Part shown: positions 17,822 to 26,858 of the stretch, in pieces | How positions within the stretch are numbered: the first letter of the stretch is position 1 | Layout of the letters: each line of letters starts with the position of its first letter | Translations under genes and position numbers: made by a program | DNA from: Bacillus sp. HMF5848 | GTDB lineage: Bacteria > Bacillota > Bacilli > Bacillales > HMF5848 | Length of the DNA stretch: 64,000 nucleotides | Direction of reading: 5' to 3' | Assembly: GCF_003944835.1 (NCBI RefSeq) | Contig: NZ_RWIV01000001.1 | Location: forward strand, 3,709,501 to 3,773,500 | The notes under the pieces: model-generated | What the model was told of the DNA's origin: nothing | Databases searched by the model: none | What the model saw: the letters and a program-made list of their open reading frames with translations, nothing else

Positions 17822-18665
17822 TTTATGCGCGTAATTATGACGTTTATGCGTGAGTTTTTCGTGTTTATGCGCGAAATTTTACTGTTTATGCGCCAATTTT
17901 TGCTGTTTATGCGTGAAATCCTAGCTTTTATGCGTATTTGTGTTATGCGCCCGACCCTAGTTTTTCGCTTATTTTTTTATGCGCGTAATTATGACGTTTA
18001 TGCGTGTGTTTTTCGTGTTTATGCGCGAAATTTTACAGTTTATGCGCTAGTTTTTGATGTTTATGCGTGAAATCCTAGCTTTTATGCGTATTTGTGCTAT
18101 GCACGCAACCTTCTATGTTCCACCACTCATGATTATGCGTGAAATCCAGGCTTTTATGTGTATTTAAGATGCGCGCGACCCTAGTTTTTTGCTTATTTTT
18201 TTATGCGCGTAATTATGACGTTTATGCGTGTGTTTTTCGTGTTTATGCGCGAAATTTTACTGTTTATGCGCCAATTTTTGCTGTTTATGCGTGAAATCCT
18301 AGCTTTTATGCGTATTTGTGTTATGCACGCACAACCTTCTATGTTCCACCACTCATGATTATGCGCGAAATCCAGGCTTTTATGTGTATTTAAGATGCGC
18401 GCGACCCTAGTTTTTTGCTTATTTTTTTATGCGCGTAATTATGACGTTTATGCGTGTGTTTTTCGTGTTTATGCGCGAAATTTTACTGTTTATGCGCCAA
18501 TTTTTGCTGTTTATGCGTGAAATCCTAGCTTTTATGCGTATTTGTGTTATGCACGCACAACCTTCTATGTTCCACCACTCATGATTATGCGCGAAATCCA
18601 GGCTTTTATGCGTATTTGTGCTATGCACGCAACCTTCTATGTTCCACCACTCATGATTATGCGTA
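17822..18665 (+). repeat. Higher-order tandem repeat of six-unit 21-bp blocks, family C
   Basis: Blocks of six 21-bp units (core TTTATGCG) start at 17822, 17976, 18200 and 18426. Within each block unit 1 is TTTATGCGCGTAATTATGAC-like, unit 3 TTTATGCGCGAAATTTTAC-like and unit 6 always TTTATGCGTATTTGTG. Blocks 2, 3 and 4 recur at 224 and 226 bp and share a spacer of about 100 bp containing TTCTATGTTCCACCACTCAT. A partial copy trails to 18665. Open frames of up to 155 codons in this stretch are repeat artefacts. Confidence 0.95.
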
Positions 18666-18718
18666 TTTGCTAGAACTAGACATGAATCTAAATATAAAAA
18701 ACTAATGCTTTCACTAAC

Positions 18719-18752
18719 AAAATAAAAACTCCCTAGTCTCGACTAGAGAGTT
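18719..18752 (-). terminator. Rho-independent terminator after cccB
   Basis: Minus strand AACTCTCTAGTC-GA-GACTAGGGAGTT followed by TTTATTTTG, eleven bases after the cccB stop. Confidence 0.85.
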
Positions 18753-18762
18753 CGTTGAATTA

Positions 18763-19107
18763 TTATTTCTTTTCAGCTAACCATGCTGCAAGTGCTGCAG
18801 CATCTTCACCTGATACAAGATTACCAGGCATGCCGCCTTTACCGTTTACAATGATGCTTTCAATCTCATCTTGAGAAAGATTTGCGCCAGTTGCAGTTAA
18901 TGCTGGGCCCACGCCACCCTCAAGGTTTTGACCATGACAACCTACACAGCTTCTTTGATACACTTTTTCAACATCGGCTGCAACAGTAGCTGCACCGCTG
19001 TCTCCGCCACTGCTCGCTGCGTTGTCAGCTGGCTCTTCTCCGCCGCCTCCACAAGCTGCAAGTACAAGAGACGTTCCCATTAGCAATGCTAGTAACTTCT
19101 TCTTCAC
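18763..19107 (-). CDS. cccB: Membrane-anchored cytochrome c551
   Basis: 114 aa lipoprotein. The signal MKKKLLALLMGTSLVLAACG ends in a lipobox (LAAC) at residues 16-19, followed by a Gly/Ala/Ser-rich linker. The single haem-binding motif is CVGCH near residue 55, and an axial Met lies in KGGMPGN. It should carry electrons from the bc complex to cytochrome oxidase on the outer face of the membrane. Location next to the ftsE side matches B. subtilis cccB, although the large repeat array separates it from ftsE here. Confidence 0.94.
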   Translation of the reverse strand: MKKKLLALLMGTSLVLAACGGGGEEPADNAASSGGDSGAATVAADVEKVYQRSCVGCHGQNLEGGVGPALTATGANLSQDEIESIIVNGKGGMPGNLVSGEDAAALAAWLAEKK

Positions 19108-19166
19108 AAGTTACTCCCCCTCTTTTAGTAAAAAATACCATAGTACAACCTTCATTATATAATGTT

Positions 19167-20000
19167 CTAGGCTCTTTTAAAACCCTCACCTAGCACCTCA
19201 GCTGCATCCATAACAATCACAAATGCGGATGAATCAATACTTTTTACTAATTGTTTCAATTTTGTGAACTCCGATTGATTGACGACACACATCAAAATCG
19301 GGCGTTTATGGTTCGTATACCCACCAAATGCCGACAGCTTCGTTACACCGCGATCAATTTTATATAAAATCCCTTCGCGTACTTCTTCCTCTTTGTTAGT
19401 AATAATAAGAGCAAGCTTTGTGTACCCTAAGCCAATTTGCACAAGGTCAATTGTTTTACTCGTAACATACAAACCGATTAACGCGTATAACCCCTGTTCA
19501 ATATCAAACACAACAGCTGCCGTTATTACGATTAAGCCATCAATGAGTGCCACACAAGTTCCAAGTGATAAGCCCGTAAACTTGTGGATAATTTGCGCTG
19601 CTAAATCCGTGCCGCCAGTCGAAGCATTTCCGCGAAAAACAATCCCAAGACCAAGTCCGACACCAATTCCACCAAACAACGCCCCTAGTAACGGGTCTTG
19701 TGTAGCTGGCTCCATATTTTCCGTTAAGTATACAACAAACGGTAAAAACACCGTTCCGATAAACGTTTTATAGCCATATTTTACACCGAGAAAAATTAAC
19801 CCCGCGATAAACAACGGGATATTAAACGCCCATTGAACGTATGCGGGCTTCCAGCCAAACAAATCCTCTAGAATGGTACTAATACCACTAACTCCTCCAG
19901 AGGCCACATCATTCGGCAGTAAAAACAAGTTAAAGGCAACAGCGACAATAGCTGAACCTAATAAAATATATCCTATTTCTCGAACACGATTCCAAGTCAT
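19167..20000 (-). CDS. yvjA: YitT-family membrane protein (YvjA)
   Basis: About 277 aa starting at ATG 20000 (MTWNRVREIGYILLG), which directly follows the prfB stop; a longer frame overlapping prfB by 71 bases is unlikely. Five or six transmembrane helices are present (AFNLFLLPNDVASGGVSGIS is the YitT signature). A C-terminal cytoplasmic DUF2179 domain follows (GYTKLALIITNKEEEVREGI ... RGVTKLSAFGGYTN). Function of the family is not established. Position between prfB and cccB matches B. subtilis yvjA. Confidence 0.9.
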   Translation of the reverse strand: MTWNRVREIGYILLGSAIVAVAFNLFLLPNDVASGGVSGISTILEDLFGWKPAYVQWAFNIPLFIAGLIFLGVKYGYKTFIGTVFLPFVVYLTENMEPATQDPLLGALFGGIGVGLGLGIVFRGNASTGGTDLAAQIIHKFTGLSLGTCVALIDGLIVITAAVVFDIEQGLYALIGLYVTSKTIDLVQIGLGYTKLALIITNKEEEVREGILYKIDRGVTKLSAFGGYTNHKRPILMCVVNQSEFTKLKQLVKSIDSSAFVIVMDAAEVLGEGFKRA

Positions 20001-20004
20001 ATAA

Positions 20005-21106
20005 CTACCCCAATTTTGATCGTAAGTATGCATCGATAAACGAATCGATATCTCCATCCATAACTGCCTGGACATTACCTACTTCTGTATTAGTGCGGTG
20101 ATCCTTCACAAGTGAATAAGGATGGAACACATAAGAACGAATTTGACTTCCCCACCCGATATCCTTCTGTTCACCACGAATTTCAGCAAGTTCAGCTTGC
20201 TGCTCTTCGATTTTTTTCTGATAAAGCTTAGCTTTTAACATTTTCATCGCTTGCTCACGGTTTTTAATTTGCGAACGCTCTGACTGACACGTCACGACAA
20301 CCCCTGTTGGAGCATGTGTAATACGGACGGCAGAATCGGTTGTATTAATATGCTGTCCACCAGCACCACTCGCACGATACGTATCCACTTTTAAGTCCTC
20401 TGTACGAACTTCGATTTCAATTTCTTCGTTGAATTCAGGCATAACCTCACATGATACGAACGATGTATGACGACGGCCAGACGCATCAAACGGCGAAATA
20501 CGCACAAGACGATGCACACCCTTTTCCGCCTTTAAGTACCCGTATGCATTATGCCCTTTAATAAGAAGCGACACACTCTTAATCCCCGCTTCATCTCCCG
20601 GTAAGTAATCGAGTGTCTCCACTTTGAAGCCCTTTTTCTCCGCCCAACGCGTGTACATACGGAGAAGCATAGAACCCCAATCCTGTGATTCTGTGCCACC
20701 AGCTCCGGGGTGAAGCTCTAAAATAGCATTATTTTTATCATACGGCTCGCTTAATAGAAGCTGAAGCTCAAACTCGTTGAAATCCTTCACAACACGCTTC
20801 ATTTCTATCTCAAGCTCACCATGCATATCCTCATCGTATTCTTCTTTTATAAGCTCATACGTCATCTGCAAATCATCGTACTCTTCATTCAACGCATAAA
20901 ACTGATTCACTTGATCTTTAAGCCCATTCGCCTCATTGATGACAGTTTGCGCAGCCTGCTGATCATCCCAGAAAGACGGATCAGACATCTTTTCATCTAG
21001 CCTCGCAATATCAGCTTCCTTTTTCTCGAGGTCAAAGAGACCCCCTAAAGTCCGCTAATCGCTTAGCCATCTTATCTAACTCTTGCTTAATTTCTACTAA
21101 TTCCAT
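20005..21106 (-). CDS. prfB: Peptide chain release factor 2 with programmed +1 frameshift
   Basis: The gene has two frames: 24 codons from ATG 21106 ([20 protein letters not shown]...) end at an in-frame TGA at 21034-21032, and translation resumes one base on as GAC to the end at 20005. The shift site AGGGGG-TCT-CTT-TGA-C is the classic RF2 arrangement: an internal Shine-Dalgarno, a slippery CTT and a weak TGAC stop. The product is 366 aa, as in B. subtilis. The peptidyl hydrolysis loop [18 protein letters not shown] is present. RF2 terminates at UGA and UAA and regulates its own synthesis through this shift. Confidence 0.96.
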
Positions 21107-21220
21107 ACCGTTCACCTCATATAGTTAAGTTTTCCTTACAAGCCTTTTTTTATAAAAAAATAATAGTATTATGCGCTTTTCGTGAAAAGTGGACAATGCT
21201 AATGTCGCACGTTCAACGGT

Positions 21221-21404
21221 TACGCGCATAAACAGTAGCTATTGCGCAAATTCCGCTCTAATTTAACTCTCGCTTACACTTGCAAATACGCATAAACCTT
21301 GGAATTTCACGCATAAACTGGTAAAACTAGCGCATAAACACCGAAAAGTGGCGCATAAACGTCTAAAATTCACGCATAAATCCTAAAATTTCACGCTTAA
21401 AACA
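21221..21404 (-). repeat. Six-unit 21-bp array, family C
   Basis: CGCATAAA cores at 21289, 21310, 21331, 21352, 21373 and 21394 are spaced exactly 21 bp, read in the inverted orientation. The unit at 21284 (AAATACGCATAAA) is the conserved terminal unit. A degenerate core lies outside it at about 21225. The array sits between the prfB start and the secA end. Confidence 0.93.
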
Positions 21405-21418
21405 TTATATGTAACACA

Positions 21419-21455
21419 CGAAAAGTGAGAGGAGAGTAACTCCACTCACTTTTCG
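21419..21455 (-). other. Inverted repeat downstream of secA
   Basis: CGAAAAGTGAG and CTCACTTTTCG form an 11-bp stem with a second small stem GAGAGTAACTC inside. It lacks a clear T-run, so its role as secA terminator is uncertain. Confidence 0.5.
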
Positions 21456-21543
21456 TCATGTATCCATTTATTTGCGGCTACGTACGATACTTTACGGGCG
21501 CTTCGTGTCGCCTCGCCACGCTACACCACATTATCTAATCTAC

Positions 21544-24051
21544 TTAAGCGCCGCAGCACTGTTTGAATTTTTTCCCGCTGCCGCATGGACATGGGTCGTT
21601 GCGACCAACATCGACAGACTTACGAACCGGTTTGCGCTTTGCCTTTTCGCTTTCGTTATCCTTCGGATTAACAGCTTGACCTTTCGCAACCTCTTGACGC
21701 TCTAAGTTGCTGCGAATTTGTGCCTTCATGATATATTTTGCAACGTCATCTTCAATCGATGTAATCATCGCTTCAAACATTGCAAAGCCTTCCATTTGAT
21801 ACTCACGAAGTGGATCAATTTGTCCGTATGCACGAAGGTGGATACCTTGACGAAGCTGCTCCATCGCGTCAATGTGACTCATCCACTTTGTATCAACAAC
21901 GCGGAGTACGATAACTTTTTCAAACTCACGCATTTGTTCAGACGTAATTAAATCTTCTTTTTCATCATACGCTTTCTTACAAGCATCGAAGATTGTTTCA
22001 ATGATCTCTTCTGTTTCCTTGCCTTTTAGCGTCGTTTCCGTAATTGTACCTTCTGGTAACAGGTTACCACTCACGTAATCGACGATACTCTTAAGATCCC
22101 ATTCTTCCTGCAGATCATCTTGCGTATGAACGCTAACGTTACGATTAATAGCTGACTTAACCATTTCTTCGACAATATCACGTAAGTTCTCAGACGCTAA
22201 TACGTCAAAGCGTTGCTTGTAAATAACCTCACGCTGCTGACGAAGAACGTCATCATATTGAAGCAACTGCTTACGTGCATCAAAGTTGTTACCCTCAACA
22301 CGTTTTTGTGCAGATTCAACGGCACGTGACACCATTTTACTTTGAATCGGTTGATCATCATCAAGACCTAAGCGGTCCATCATCGACTTCATATTGTCTG
22401 AACCGAAGCGACGCATCAGTTCATCCTCCATCGACAAGTAGAACTGCGTGACACCAGGGTCCCCTTGACGACCAGAACGACCACGAAGCTGATTATCGAT
22501 ACGACGACTCTCATGACGCTCTGTACCTACAACCGCAAGACCGCCAAGCTCTCTTACACCTTCGCCAAGCTTAATGTCTGTACCACGACCGGCCATGTTA
22601 GTCGCAATCGTGACAGCACCCTTTTGACCTGCTTGTAAAATAATTTCCGCTTCACTGAAATGCTGCTTCGCATTTAATACGTTATGCGGCACACCTTTTT
22701 TCTTTAAAAGCTTAGAAATAAGCTCTGACGTTTCAATCGCAACTGTACCAACAAGCACTGGTTGCCCATTACGATGACGCTCCGCGATATCTTCTACAAC
22801 CGCATTGAATTTACCTTGCATTGTAGAGTAAATTAAATCGGCACGGTCATCACGGATAACTGGCTTGTTCGTTGGAATGACAACAACGTTCATATTGTAA
22901 ATGTTACGGAATTCCTCTTCCTCTGTTTTCGCTGTACCAGTCATACCAGCAAGCTTTTCATACATACGGAAGTAGTTCTGGAATGTGATTGTCGCAAGCG
23001 TCATACTTTCATTTTGAATTTCGACGCCTTCCTTCGCTTCAATCGCTTGGTGCAAGCCATCACTGTAACGACGGCCCTTCATTAAACGACCAGTAAATTG
23101 GTCAACAATTACAATTTCACCTTCATCGACAACGTAATCGATATCTTTATGCATAGAAGCATGTGCTTTTAGCCCTTGGTTAATGTGGTGCGTTAAAGAT
23201 ACATTTGCCACATCAAACAGGTTCTCAATTTTAAAGGCTTTCTCAGCTTTGTTAATACCTTCTTCTGTCAGCTGCACACCTTTAGTTTTTTCATCATATG
23301 TGTAGTCTTCTTCTACCTTTAACGAACGAACAAACATGTTCGCTAACACATATAATTGCGTTGACTTCTCAGCTTGTCCCGAAATAATTAACGGCGTACG
23401 CGCCTCATCAATTAAAATCGAGTCAACCTCATCGACAATCGCAAAGTGCAACGGACGCTGCGCCATATGCTCTTTGTAAAGCACCATGTTGTCACGCAAG
23501 TAGTCGAAGCCAAACTCGTTGTTCGTACCGTACGTAACATCAGCTTGGTACGCTTCAATTTTCTCTTCTTTTTGCAGACCATTTAAGTTCAAACCAACTG
23601 TTAAGCCTAAAAACTCATACAGTTGACCCATCTCATGCGCATCACGGCTCGCTAAGTATTCGTTCACCGTAATGACGTGAACACCTTTACCTGTAATGGC
23701 ATTCAAGTAAACAGGCAGGGTAGACGTTAACGTTTTACCTTCCCCTGTTTTCATCTCAGAAATATTTCCTTCATGTAAGGCAATACCACCCATGAGCTGT
23801 ACAAAATAAGGGTACAAACCGAGCACACGCTTTGCAGATTCACGTACTACAGCAAACGCTTCAACAAGCATCTTATCAAGACTTTCTCCTTGCTGATAAC
23901 GCTGCTTAAACTCATCTGTCTTTTGGCGAAGCTGCTCATCTGTGAGCTGTTCCATTTGTGACGCTAACGCATCAATCTCTTGTGCTATTTTTTCATAGCG
24001 CTTCAAAGTGCGTTTATTCGTATCGAACACTTTATTTAATAAGCCAAGCAT
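21544..24051 (-). CDS. secA: Preprotein translocase ATPase SecA
   Basis: About 835 aa, starting at ATG 24051 after AAAAGGAGCG. Walker A is [19 protein letters not shown], the DEAD-like box [20 protein letters not shown], and the helicase motif [10 protein letters not shown]. The C-terminal zinc-binding tail [16 protein letters not shown], which binds SecB or lipids, is complete. SecA drives export of unfolded preproteins through SecYEG. Gene order prfB-secA-hpf follows B. subtilis. Confidence 0.97.
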   Translation of the reverse strand: MLGLLNKVFDTNKRTLKRYEKIAQEIDALASQMEQLTDEQLRQKTDEFKQRYQQGESLDKMLVEAFAVVRESAKRVLGLYPYFVQLMGGIALHEGNISEMKTGEGKTLTSTLPVYLNAITGKGVHVITVNEYLASRDAHEMGQLYEFLGLTVGLNLNGLQKEEKIEAYQADVTYGTNNEFGFDYLRDNMVLYKEHMAQRPLHFAIVDEVDSILIDEARTPLIISGQAEKSTQLYVLANMFVRSLKVEEDYTYDEKTKGVQLTEEGINKAEKAFKIENLFDVANVSLTHHINQGLKAHASMHKDIDYVVDEGEIVIVDQFTGRLMKGRRYSDGLHQAIEAKEGVEIQNESMTLATITFQNYFRMYEKLAGMTGTAKTEEEEFRNIYNMNVVVIPTNKPVIRDDRADLIYSTMQGKFNAVVEDIAERHRNGQPVLVGTVAIETSELISKLLKKKGVPHNVLNAKQHFSEAEIILQAGQKGAVTIATNMAGRGTDIKLGEGVRELGGLAVVGTERHESRRIDNQLRGRSGRQGDPGVTQFYLSMEDELMRRFGSDNMKSMMDRLGLDDDQPIQSKMVSRAVESAQKRVEGNNFDARKQLLQYDDVLRQQREVIYKQRFDVLASENLRDIVEEMVKSAINRNVSVHTQDDLQEEWDLKSIVDYVSGNLLPEGTITETTLKGKETEEIIETIFDACKKAYDEKEDLITSEQMREFEKVIVLRVVDTKWMSHIDAMEQLRQGIHLRAYGQIDPLREYQMEGFAMFEAMITSIEDDVAKYIMKAQIRSNLERQEVAKGQAVNPKDNESEKAKRKPVRKSVDVGRNDPCPCGSGKKFKQCCGA

Positions 24052-24291
24052 CAAAAACGCTCCTTTTATTTAATCTATCTATACTGTATTTTGTTATGTC
24101 GCAAAAACTAACCAGATAAAAGAAAAATGGTGCTAAGCACCAAATGTAATAAGTCCAACTTTAATATTATCACTTTGCGGTAGTTGGTACAACAATAACA
24201 GTAGAAAAGCCAAGTTATGGTGTTTACTACGTTTGACAGACTACTATAGTTTCAAAAAAAATTATTATTACTGCTCGCAAAAAGATAAAAA

Positions 24292-25062
24292 CTACGGTGC
24301 CACCGTCAAAATCACACGTTGACTTAAATCATCTTCATCCGAGCGAATAGATTTGAATAAATCAAACCAGCCTGTATGTGCGAGGTGCACGTAAAAGCTG
24401 TCGCCCTCTTCTTTGTAGCCATCTATTACAGCTGCAAGATCCTGTGTGCCGTAAGCAAAGAAAATAGGTTGTTTATTGTCTATATGGTCCTTGATGGTGC
24501 TAGTAATGTCGGCCTTATACTGATCGAACGCAGCCGCACTGTCATACACATACGCCTCCGCATCAACAGCATAATGCTTTTCTATTGCCGGTACCATCTC
24601 TTGCGGCGTTAACAAATACCCTTCTGTACCGAAATCTTTGTGAATGGTTGCCGCAGCGTAGTACAAGTAAGTCGATACTTGAATAACAGCCCCACCATGT
24701 GATTTATCATCTAACGTTGGCTCAAACTTCTGCCACTTAAAACGAAACAAGCCAAAATTTTCATCAACGGTTGTATCATTGGATGTTGTATATTGAACCG
24801 CATCCCCTGGCTGCAGCTCATGATAATACATAATTTCCGCTAATCCGACAGGCCATTGCCCCGCTAGCTCATGATTAGGCGTAGCCGCCGTGAATGGGCC
24901 CTCCTGTTTCCATGCCGTTTCAATCAATGTTTTTGGTGTGTCTGCTAGTTCTATCACATTATACTTACTATCTACTGTTGTAGGAGCTTGAGCTTGGTTC
25001 CCACACGCTGATACAACAAACGCTAGCAGCAACGCACTACCTGTTAGTGCAAGCTTTTTCAT
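24292..25062 (-). CDS. Lipoprotein resembling an inactive C10 (streptopain-like) peptidase
   Basis: 256 aa from ATG 25062, preceded by GGTGAG. The lipobox is VSAC at about residues 16-19 after MKKLALTGSALLLAFV. The mature part resembles peptidase C10: AEIMYYHELQ recalls AQIMKYH of streptopain, KDFGTEG recalls its NYG..G segment, KQPIFFAYG recalls NQPVYYQG, AVIDGY recalls HAFVIDG, and FYVHLAHTGW recalls FYHVNWGWGG. In this alignment by eye the catalytic Cys position is Gln and the His position is Leu, so it is probably not a protease. It has its own upstream region and no partner genes. It could be a binding or inhibitory lipoprotein. Confidence 0.72.
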   Translation of the reverse strand: MKKLALTGSALLLAFVVSACGNQAQAPTTVDSKYNVIELADTPKTLIETAWKQEGPFTAATPNHELAGQWPVGLAEIMYYHELQPGDAVQYTTSNDTTVDENFGLFRFKWQKFEPTLDDKSHGGAVIQVSTYLYYAAATIHKDFGTEGYLLTPQEMVPAIEKHYAVDAEAYVYDSAAAFDQYKADITSTIKDHIDNKQPIFFAYGTQDLAAVIDGYKEEGDSFYVHLAHTGWFDLFKSIRSDEDDLSQRVILTVAP

Positions 25063-25152
25063 ATACTCACCCACATCTCTATTTGTTTATCATACAGAAA
25101 ATTGTATCACTTTTAATTATGTAATTGGACAATATCCGGGAAATTTCACAAT

Positions 25153-25180
25153 TTGATAAAAAAGATGAAAGGGGTATAAT
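25153..25180 (+). promoter_or_regulatory. Sigma-A-type promoter on the plus strand
   Basis: TTGATA at 25153-25158 and a perfect TATAAT at 25175-25180, 16 bp apart. It points away from the lipoprotein gene into a stretch where no gene is conventionally expected. Confidence 0.65.
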
Positions 25181-25244
25181 GCTAGCACATTGGAAAGTCA
25201 TTAAGATGTAGAGAGATTCATAAAATGAAGCATACGGAATTTTC

Positions 25245-25370
25245 GTGGATCAACGCTGTCACGAAGCTGTCGATAAACATACGCAACTCACTTGGAGCCG
25301 AATTGCGAAATGGTATGTCGATAACAACAAACATAATTTACGGGAAGAACACCGTTACGAAATCGTATAA
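25245..25370 (+). CDS. Possible 41-aa protein or small RNA
   Basis: A frame from GTG 25245 to TAA 25370 encodes a strongly protein-like, hydrophilic product (VDQRCHEAVDKHTQLTWSR at the start, NLREEHRYEIV at the end). It lies between the promoter at 25153-25180 and the hairpin at 25377-25407. The ribosome site is poor (GGAA six bases before GTG). A different frame (ATG 25225 to 25428) is also open but runs through the hairpin and looks less protein-like. The whole may instead be a non-coding RNA of about 220 nt. Confidence 0.4.
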   Translation: MDQRCHEAVDKHTQLTWSRIAKWYVDNNKHNLREEHRYEIV

Positions 25371-25376
25371 ACAAAC

Positions 25377-25407
25377 AAGCATAGCCCCGTGTTGCGGACT
25401 ATGCTTG
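25377..25407 (-). terminator. Terminator between hpf and the small plus-strand unit
   Basis: CAAGCATAGTCCG and CGGGGCTATGCTTG pair around CAACA; the minus strand goes on TTTGTTTATA. On the plus strand a run of seven Ts comes nine bases after the stem, so it may work in both directions. Confidence 0.75.
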
Positions 25408-25420
25408 CCAAACAATTTTT

Positions 25421-25966
25421 TTAGTTAGGTTCAATCAAACCGTAGCGTCCATCTTTACGCTTATACACTACGTTTGTTTTATTAGTAGCTGAGTTGGTAA
25501 ATACGAAAAATGCATGGCCTAAAAGATTCATCTGTAGAACAGCTTCTTCAGCATCCATAGGTTTTAAATCAAAACGCTTAGTACGTACAACTTCCATCTC
25601 TTCATCTACAGTAGTAACCGCTGCTTCCGTTTCACCGTTGAAGAAAAACTTCGGTGAACCTTGGTCACGTAATTTGCGGTTAACCTTTGTTTTATGCTTA
25701 CGTATTTGTCGTTCGATTTTATCGCTGACCAAGTCAATGGCAGCATACATATCAGTATGTGACTCCTCTGCACGTAGCATCAAACCTGGCATCGGAATAG
25801 TCACTTCTACTTTGCTTTGCTTATCATTGTAAACTTTCAAATTCGCATTTACTTCTGTACTTGGAGTATCATCAAAATAACGCTCCAATTTGCTAATTTT
25901 CTTCTCAACGTACTCTCTAATTGCTGGAGTTACATCAATGTTTTCGCCTCGAATGTTGAAATTCAT
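25421..25966 (-). CDS. hpf: Long-form ribosome hibernation promoting factor
   Basis: 181 aa, the long HPF form of Firmicutes (YvyD in B. subtilis). The N-terminal HPF/YfiA domain starts MNFNIRGENIDVTPAIREYV and holds the KISKLERYFDD helix; the C-terminal dimerisation domain (VRTKRFDLKPMDAEEAVLQM, then GHAFFVFTNSATNKTNVVYK) joins two 70S ribosomes into inactive 100S particles in stationary phase. The ribosome site is AGGAGG. It lies between secA and fliT as in B. subtilis, where it is under sigma-B and sigma-H control; I did not find clear boxes for those here. Confidence 0.96.
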   Translation of the reverse strand: MNFNIRGENIDVTPAIREYVEKKISKLERYFDDTPSTEVNANLKVYNDKQSKVEVTIPMPGLMLRAEESHTDMYAAIDLVSDKIERQIRKHKTKVNRKLRDQGSPKFFFNGETEAAVTTVDEEMEVVRTKRFDLKPMDAEEAVLQMNLLGHAFFVFTNSATNKTNVVYKRKDGRYGLIEPN

Positions 25967-26398
25967 ACAGAACTCCTCCTTTGTCTTTCTGTAAAAGCAA
26001 AGAGCCGACCGTCAGCCATGCACCATTTGGCTGTAACCGATTCCAAAATCGATTGACCAAATGATTACATTCCTATTGTTACCACCTTTGCTTTGTATAA
26101 ACATATTTCTACATCGACTCGTTTAATTCCTGCTTTTCAAAAGAAAAATATTTTGTTTTTTTACGCAGGAATTCCGCGCCATAATAAGGTTTTTATCCTT
26201 CTATTGCCTTTTATGACAATTATGTGAACAGAGATTTTTTCGCCGCGGTTCACTGCTGGAGTAGGATTTTACTCGCGATGTTATAGAGAAATATGACACT
26301 TTATGTTTTACCCTAATGTAGGGGAGTTAAACATTTTTTTCAGGCGTGTTTTTCAATAAGTTCTACAAACTTTATCGGGCGAAATAAGCTGGAATGAG
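25967..26398. other. Intergenic region upstream of hpf
   Basis: About 430 bp with no supported gene. CCATTTGG...CCAAATG, 26027-26063, is an inverted pair close to the hpf start. The hpf promoter should be in this stretch. Confidence 0.4.
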
Positions 26399-26429
26399 CA
26401 AAAAAGAACGCACCTCGCGGGAACGTTCT
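26399..26429 (-). terminator. Terminator of the flaG-fliD-fliS-fliT operon
   Basis: Minus strand AGAACG and CGTTCT pair around TTCCCGCGAGGTG and are followed by TTTTTTGC. It overlaps the stop codon of the small frame at 26428-26505. Confidence 0.72.
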
Positions 26430-26505
26430 ACTGCTGTACATATTTAGTTAATACACGTTGCATTGTTTCCTTCCATGCTGTGAAAGAAGGTAATACCTTT
26501 TGCAG
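26428..26505 (-). CDS. Possible 25-aa peptide with a CTG start, after fliT
   Basis: A frame of 25 codons starts with CTG at 26505, five bases after AGGAG, a near-ideal site, and directly follows an in-frame TAA. The product would be MQKVLPSFTAWKETMQRVL followed by TKYVQQ, an amphipathic basic helix. It begins eight bases after the fliT stop and stops at the operon terminator. CTG starts are rare in Bacillus, so this may instead be a remnant of a longer gene. Confidence 0.4.
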   Translation of the reverse strand: MQKVLPSFTAWKETMQRVLTKYVQQ

Positions 26506-26513
26506 TTAGTCTC

Positions 26514-26858
26514 CTATTTGCGCTTATCAAAAAACATTCCATCAGCTGACACTTGACCATAAGGATTTTGATACTGACGATTGGATTGCTTTTTAACCTT
26601 AATTTGATGCAAATCCTTCTTTATTTGTGTTTTTATTTGGTCTAACCGAGCATCAATTTGCTCATTCAGCTTCACCAGCTGTTGACCCAGTTCCTTCTCC
26701 TCAGAAGAGTACGGCGGTTGTAACCGAGCCATCAACTGCTCCCTGTGATCAAGAAACTGCTCAATCTCATGAACTTGCTCATCGCGATCCATATTCTCTT
26801 CATTCACCACTCGAAAAAGCTGTGCAGACAACTCAAACAGTTGCTTAACAACACTCAC
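26514..26858 (-). CDS. fliT: Flagellar chaperone FliT
   Basis: 114 aa starting at GTG 26858, nine bases after AAGGTGG, and overlapping the fliS stop (TAGTG). The length matches B. subtilis FliT. It opens VSVVKQLFELSAQLF and is helical and charged, with REQLMARLQPPYSSEEKELG in the middle. FliT acts as export chaperone for the filament cap FliD. A longer frame running up to 26921 overlaps fliS and lacks a ribosome site. Assignment rests mainly on position and length; the sequence is weakly conserved. Confidence 0.82.
   Translation of the reverse strand: MSVVKQLFELSAQLFRVVNEENMDRDEQVHEIEQFLDHREQLMARLQPPYSSEEKELGQQLVKLNEQIDARLDQIKTQIKKDLHQIKVKKQSNRQYQNPYGQVSADGMFFDKRK

Noticed and set aside
17603-18070. 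155-codon plus-strand frame in the repeat region
   Set aside because: Its second half is a translation of the 21-bp repeats (repeated FxxYARN-like peptides) and there is no ribosome site; a 21-bp unit has no stops by chance.
18419-18628. 69-codon minus-strand frame in the same array
   Set aside because: Also a repeat artefact: it reads RINSKxxRINT over and over, one turn per 21-bp unit.
20005-21106. prfB as a frameshifted pseudogene
   Set aside because: The stop sits precisely in the known RF2 shift context and both frames keep conserved sequence.
25225-25428. 67-codon frame starting ATG at 25225
   Set aside because: It reads through the terminator hairpin and the poly-T, with no good ribosome site; the shorter frame ending before the hairpin looks more protein-like.
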